Positions 16,178-18,470 of a stretch of 18,470 nucleotides of DNA are shown here, piece after piece. The DNA lies in the NCBI GenBank assembly GCA_964655225.1, contig CAZZMB010000042.1, positions 1 to 18,470 of the forward strand, in the 5' to 3' direction. The notes beneath the pieces are model-generated. The model had not been told where the DNA came from. It ran no database searches and was given only the letters and a program-made list of their open reading frames with translations. The translations under genes were made by a program, and so were the position numbers. The DNA comes from JAFMKE01 sp964655225. GTDB taxonomy: Bacteria; Bacteroidota; Bacteroidia; Chitinophagales; UBA8649. The first letter of the stretch is position 1. Each line of letters starts with the position of its first letter.

Positions 16178-18470
16178 GTGAGAAAAGTCTTTGCTTTATT
16201 AGCCGTTTTACTTGCTTTAGGAGCCGTATCTTATTTTTATTTTAAGGTCGATCAACAGCAAAGCGCAAGTAAAGTATTGTCTCAAGCAATTCCAAAGCAG
16301 TTTCCCATAGCCTTGGAAAGCGAAAATTGGAGCGAGGTATTCGATAAAGTGGACACTTTTTCCTACTTCAAAACCTTTGAATTACAAGATTGGTTGATTG
16401 GCACTCAACTTAATCTGAATGAACTTAATGCCCTTAACTTATTTTTTCAACAAAATCAATTAGCAAGTATTTACGCCAAGTCTCTCGTAGCTTATGGGAA
16501 TGCAGGAAATAGTCAGTTGGGGATATATGTAGCCTCTCGCATTGACCAAAATCTAGAGGTAAAAGATATTCTAAGCGCTTTTGACCAATCCAATATTGAG
16601 TATACTACCAATAGTTTTAGACAACAGGATATTATCACAATCAACAATGACCCTGCTGGTGAGCTGCCTTCAGCTACTTTTGCGCTTTCCAATCAGTTAT
16701 TACTGTATAGTCACCAAGCAAGTTTTGTAGAAGATGGCTTGATAGCGTTAGCTGAACAACAGCACCCATGGGATACGCTTGCTCAAGAATTAAGTGGAGA
16801 GGAGGACCTTCGTTTTTACTGTAACCCAGCTCAATTAAATTTCTTAACGAGTTACTTGTTGAACCCTAGTTCGGCAGCACTAATGACTAAATTTAGTCGC
16901 ATTTCCTCACACGCTGTATTTCAATTAGATTTTTTTCCAGAGTTGGTCAATATCAGCGGATTTGTCAATCGTGGACAAGGAACTTTAGTCGATACCTTAA
17001 AGTCATTTCAATCTGCCTCTATGAGGTGCACCGAGCTCTTACCTTCAAATACAGCTTTCTATCAAGGTATAGGGATGGCCAATAACGGAGAGTTTTTCAA
17101 TGCTGATTTTGATTTAAAGCGCCTGCATACTATTGTAGATGAGAGCCTTGTTCTCTTTACTTTGGAATCATACAATGAAGAGTTGACCAATAGACAAGGC
17201 GCTGTTTTGGCTTTGCGAGATTTGGAATACTTGGATGTTCTCAAAGAATTGGATGCGAGTATTGCTCCTGTAGCAGCAGAGAGTGAAATGCAAATTTATT
17301 CCTCGAAATTAGGAGAGGTACTTAATAAATTGTTCTTTACAACCGCTTATTTTTCAGAGGAAGTCTTCTTTGTAAAGGTCAATGATCTTTTGGTGATGAG
17401 TTCTAATTTTGCTGTTGTTGAACAATTCCTTTTTGCGCATAATGAGGGAGAGACCCTGAGAACCAATGATTACTATATGAATTTTAAGGCTGCATCGGCA
17501 AGTAAAACCAATTTGGATTTCTATTTGAATTTTAGCCTCTTGCATGCTTACTTGAGCAAAGTATCTACTCCCAACACTTGGCAAAGTTTGTTTGAGCAGA
17601 TAAGCGTTCAATATGTTAATATTGGTAATCTCACCTTTTGCAATGGTAAATTAGGTTTTCAAATGCCTCAACAAACTGAATCTAAGCGTTTATGGACGAC
17701 AAATTTGGATACGACAGCCACTTGCTATCCCCAAACGGTGATAAATCATAATAATGGAAAGTTTGAACTGCTTATTCAAGATGACGCTAACCAACTTTAT
17801 TTATTGAATTCATCAGGTGAGGTGCAATGGAAAATTCCTCTTCAAGGGAAAATACAAAGTAAAATTTACCAATTGGATTATTATGAAAATAAGAAACTAC
17901 AATATGTGTTTAATACCCTAACAAAAATTTATGTAGTCGATAGAAATGGAGAATTAGTTGATGGATTTCCTATTGATTTACCAAGTAACGCAAGCAATGA
18001 GATGTGCTTAATCAATTATGACCAATCGGGTAAATATAGATATTTGATAGCTTGTGATAACGGTAATATTTACGGCTATGATAAAGCCGGTGCTCCATTA
18101 ACGGGATGGAACCCTAAAAAAAATATAGGGCAAGTTAAAAAACCTATTCAGCACGTTTTGCATAATGGTAAAGACTACATTTATTTTAATAATACAGATG
18201 GTGATTTTTACGCGCTTAATCGTAAAGCTGAAAATCGTTTTGAGTCACTAGCCACTAAAAATGAAAAGAACTATTTTCATTTTGAAGATGGACAATTTAT
18301 TGGCGGAGATTATGGCATAAGTATTGAGGTGGATGCAAATGGGGCAATGACCGAAAATGTAGTTTTAGATAGTACCTATAGGATTTTTTGGCCTGCAAAT
18401 TCATTACTGCAGGCCAAACAGGCCTATGCATTCACATATAATAATACCTTTAAATTTCAGCTATCTCAAT
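16178..18470 (+). CDS. Membrane-anchored protein of unknown function with C-terminal propeller-like region (3' end outside window)
   Basis: The frame is open from GTG 16178 to the right edge, giving 764 residues so far. GTG is forced: an in-frame TAA is at 16163-16165, no ATG lies between, and the first internal Met is more than 200 residues in. Residues 4-22 form a single hydrophobic helix (membrane anchor or uncleaved signal), placing the rest outside the cytoplasmic membrane. Residues about 25-500 alternate alpha and beta and resemble the large DUF3352-like exported proteins of this phylum; I do not recognise catalytic residues. From about 503 the sequence changes to short repeats with DxNxQLYLLNSSGEVQWK, IYVVDRNGELVDGFP, GNIYGYDKAGAPLTGW and GDFYALNRK, typical of PQQ/WD-like propeller blades. 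Function is unknown; a periplasmic or surface-assembly role is only a guess. Confidence 0.85.
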   Translation, partial: MRKVFALLAVLLALGAVSYFYFKVDQQQSASKVLSQAIPKQFPIALESENWSEVFDKVDTFSYFKTFELQDWLIGTQLNLNELNALNLFFQQNQLASIYAKSLVAYGNAGNSQLGIYVASRIDQNLEVKDILSAFDQSNIEYTTNSFRQQDIITINNDPAGELPSATFALSNQLLLYSHQASFVEDGLIALAEQQHPWDTLAQELSGEEDLRFYCNPAQLNFLTSYLLNPSSAALMTKFSRISSHAVFQLDFFPELVNISGFVNRGQGTLVDTLKSFQSASMRCTELLPSNTAFYQGIGMANNGEFFNADFDLKRLHTIVDESLVLFTLESYNEELTNRQGAVLALRDLEYLDVLKELDASIAPVAAESEMQIYSSKLGEVLNKLFFTTAYFSEEVFFVKVNDLLVMSSNFAVVEQFLFAHNEGETLRTNDYYMNFKAASASKTNLDFYLNFSLLHAYLSKVSTPNTWQSLFEQISVQYVNIGNLTFCNGKLGFQMPQQTESKRLWTTNLDTTATCYPQTVINHNNGKFELLIQDDANQLYLLNSSGEVQWKIPLQGKIQSKIYQLDYYENKKLQYVFNTLTKIYVVDRNGELVDGFPIDLPSNASNEMCLINYDQSGKYRYLIACDNGNIYGYDKAGAPLTGWNPKKNIGQVKKPIQHVLHNGKDYIYFNNTDGDFYALNRKAENRFESLATKNEKNYFHFEDGQFIGGDYGISIEVDANGAMTENVVLDSTYRIFWPANSLLQAKQAYAFTYNNTFKFQLSQ

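Overview
The window is A+T-rich DNA that looks like a Bacteroidota chromosome (flavobacterial or saprospiral type). The evidence is a multi-domain secreted repeat protein with SprB-like modules, a secreted Asp-box propeller protein of a type common in this phylum, and repeated matches to the Bacteroidota promoter pattern (TTG, about 19-21 bases, TAnnTTTG) at sensible places. Shine-Dalgarno sequences are largely absent. I see no phage genes, insertion sequence, integrase or CRISPR array.

Layout. (1) Positions 1-2734, minus strand: the N-terminal 911 residues of a very large exported protein. It has two domains encoded by DNA identical over 387 bp, a third beta-sandwich domain, a Trp/Cys-rich domain, an SprB-like module and an array of 41-residue repeats that runs off the left edge. 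(2) 2927-4291, plus: a cystathionine beta-synthase. (3) 4488-9486: a mutagenic-repair locus in which a self-cleaving XRE/S24 (LexA/UmuD-like) regulator is transcribed away from a two-gene unit, dinB (Pol IV) followed one base later by a dnaE-type polymerase. A promoter and a candidate operator sit in the 66-bp divergent gap. (4) 9507-11871: a DEAD-box RNA helicase (minus), a RluA-family pseudouridine synthase (plus) and a cold-shock protein (plus) with a strong terminator. (5) 12180-15443: a secreted sortilin/Asp-box beta-propeller protein. (6) 15529-15700: a complete solitary tRNA-Asp unit (promoter, tRNA, terminator) on the minus strand. (7) 15704-16096, minus: a DUF423 small membrane protein, divergent from (8) 16178-18470, plus: a membrane-anchored protein of unknown function with a C-terminal propeller-like part, running off the right edge. 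Genes 7 and 8 both start with GTG.

How the genes relate. The one clear functional module is the S24 regulator with dinB and dnaE, which I read as a damage-inducible translesion synthesis cassette: the regulator would repress itself and the polymerases until a RecA filament triggers self-cleavage. The helicase, pseudouridine synthase and cold-shock protein are all RNA-related and adjacent, but lie on different strands or have separate promoters, so they are not one operon. The other genes are ordinary single-gene units. Several starts were moved from the longest reading frame to an internal ATG (cystathionine synthase, DnaE, S24 regulator, cold-shock protein) because of family N-termini, promoter position or overlap.
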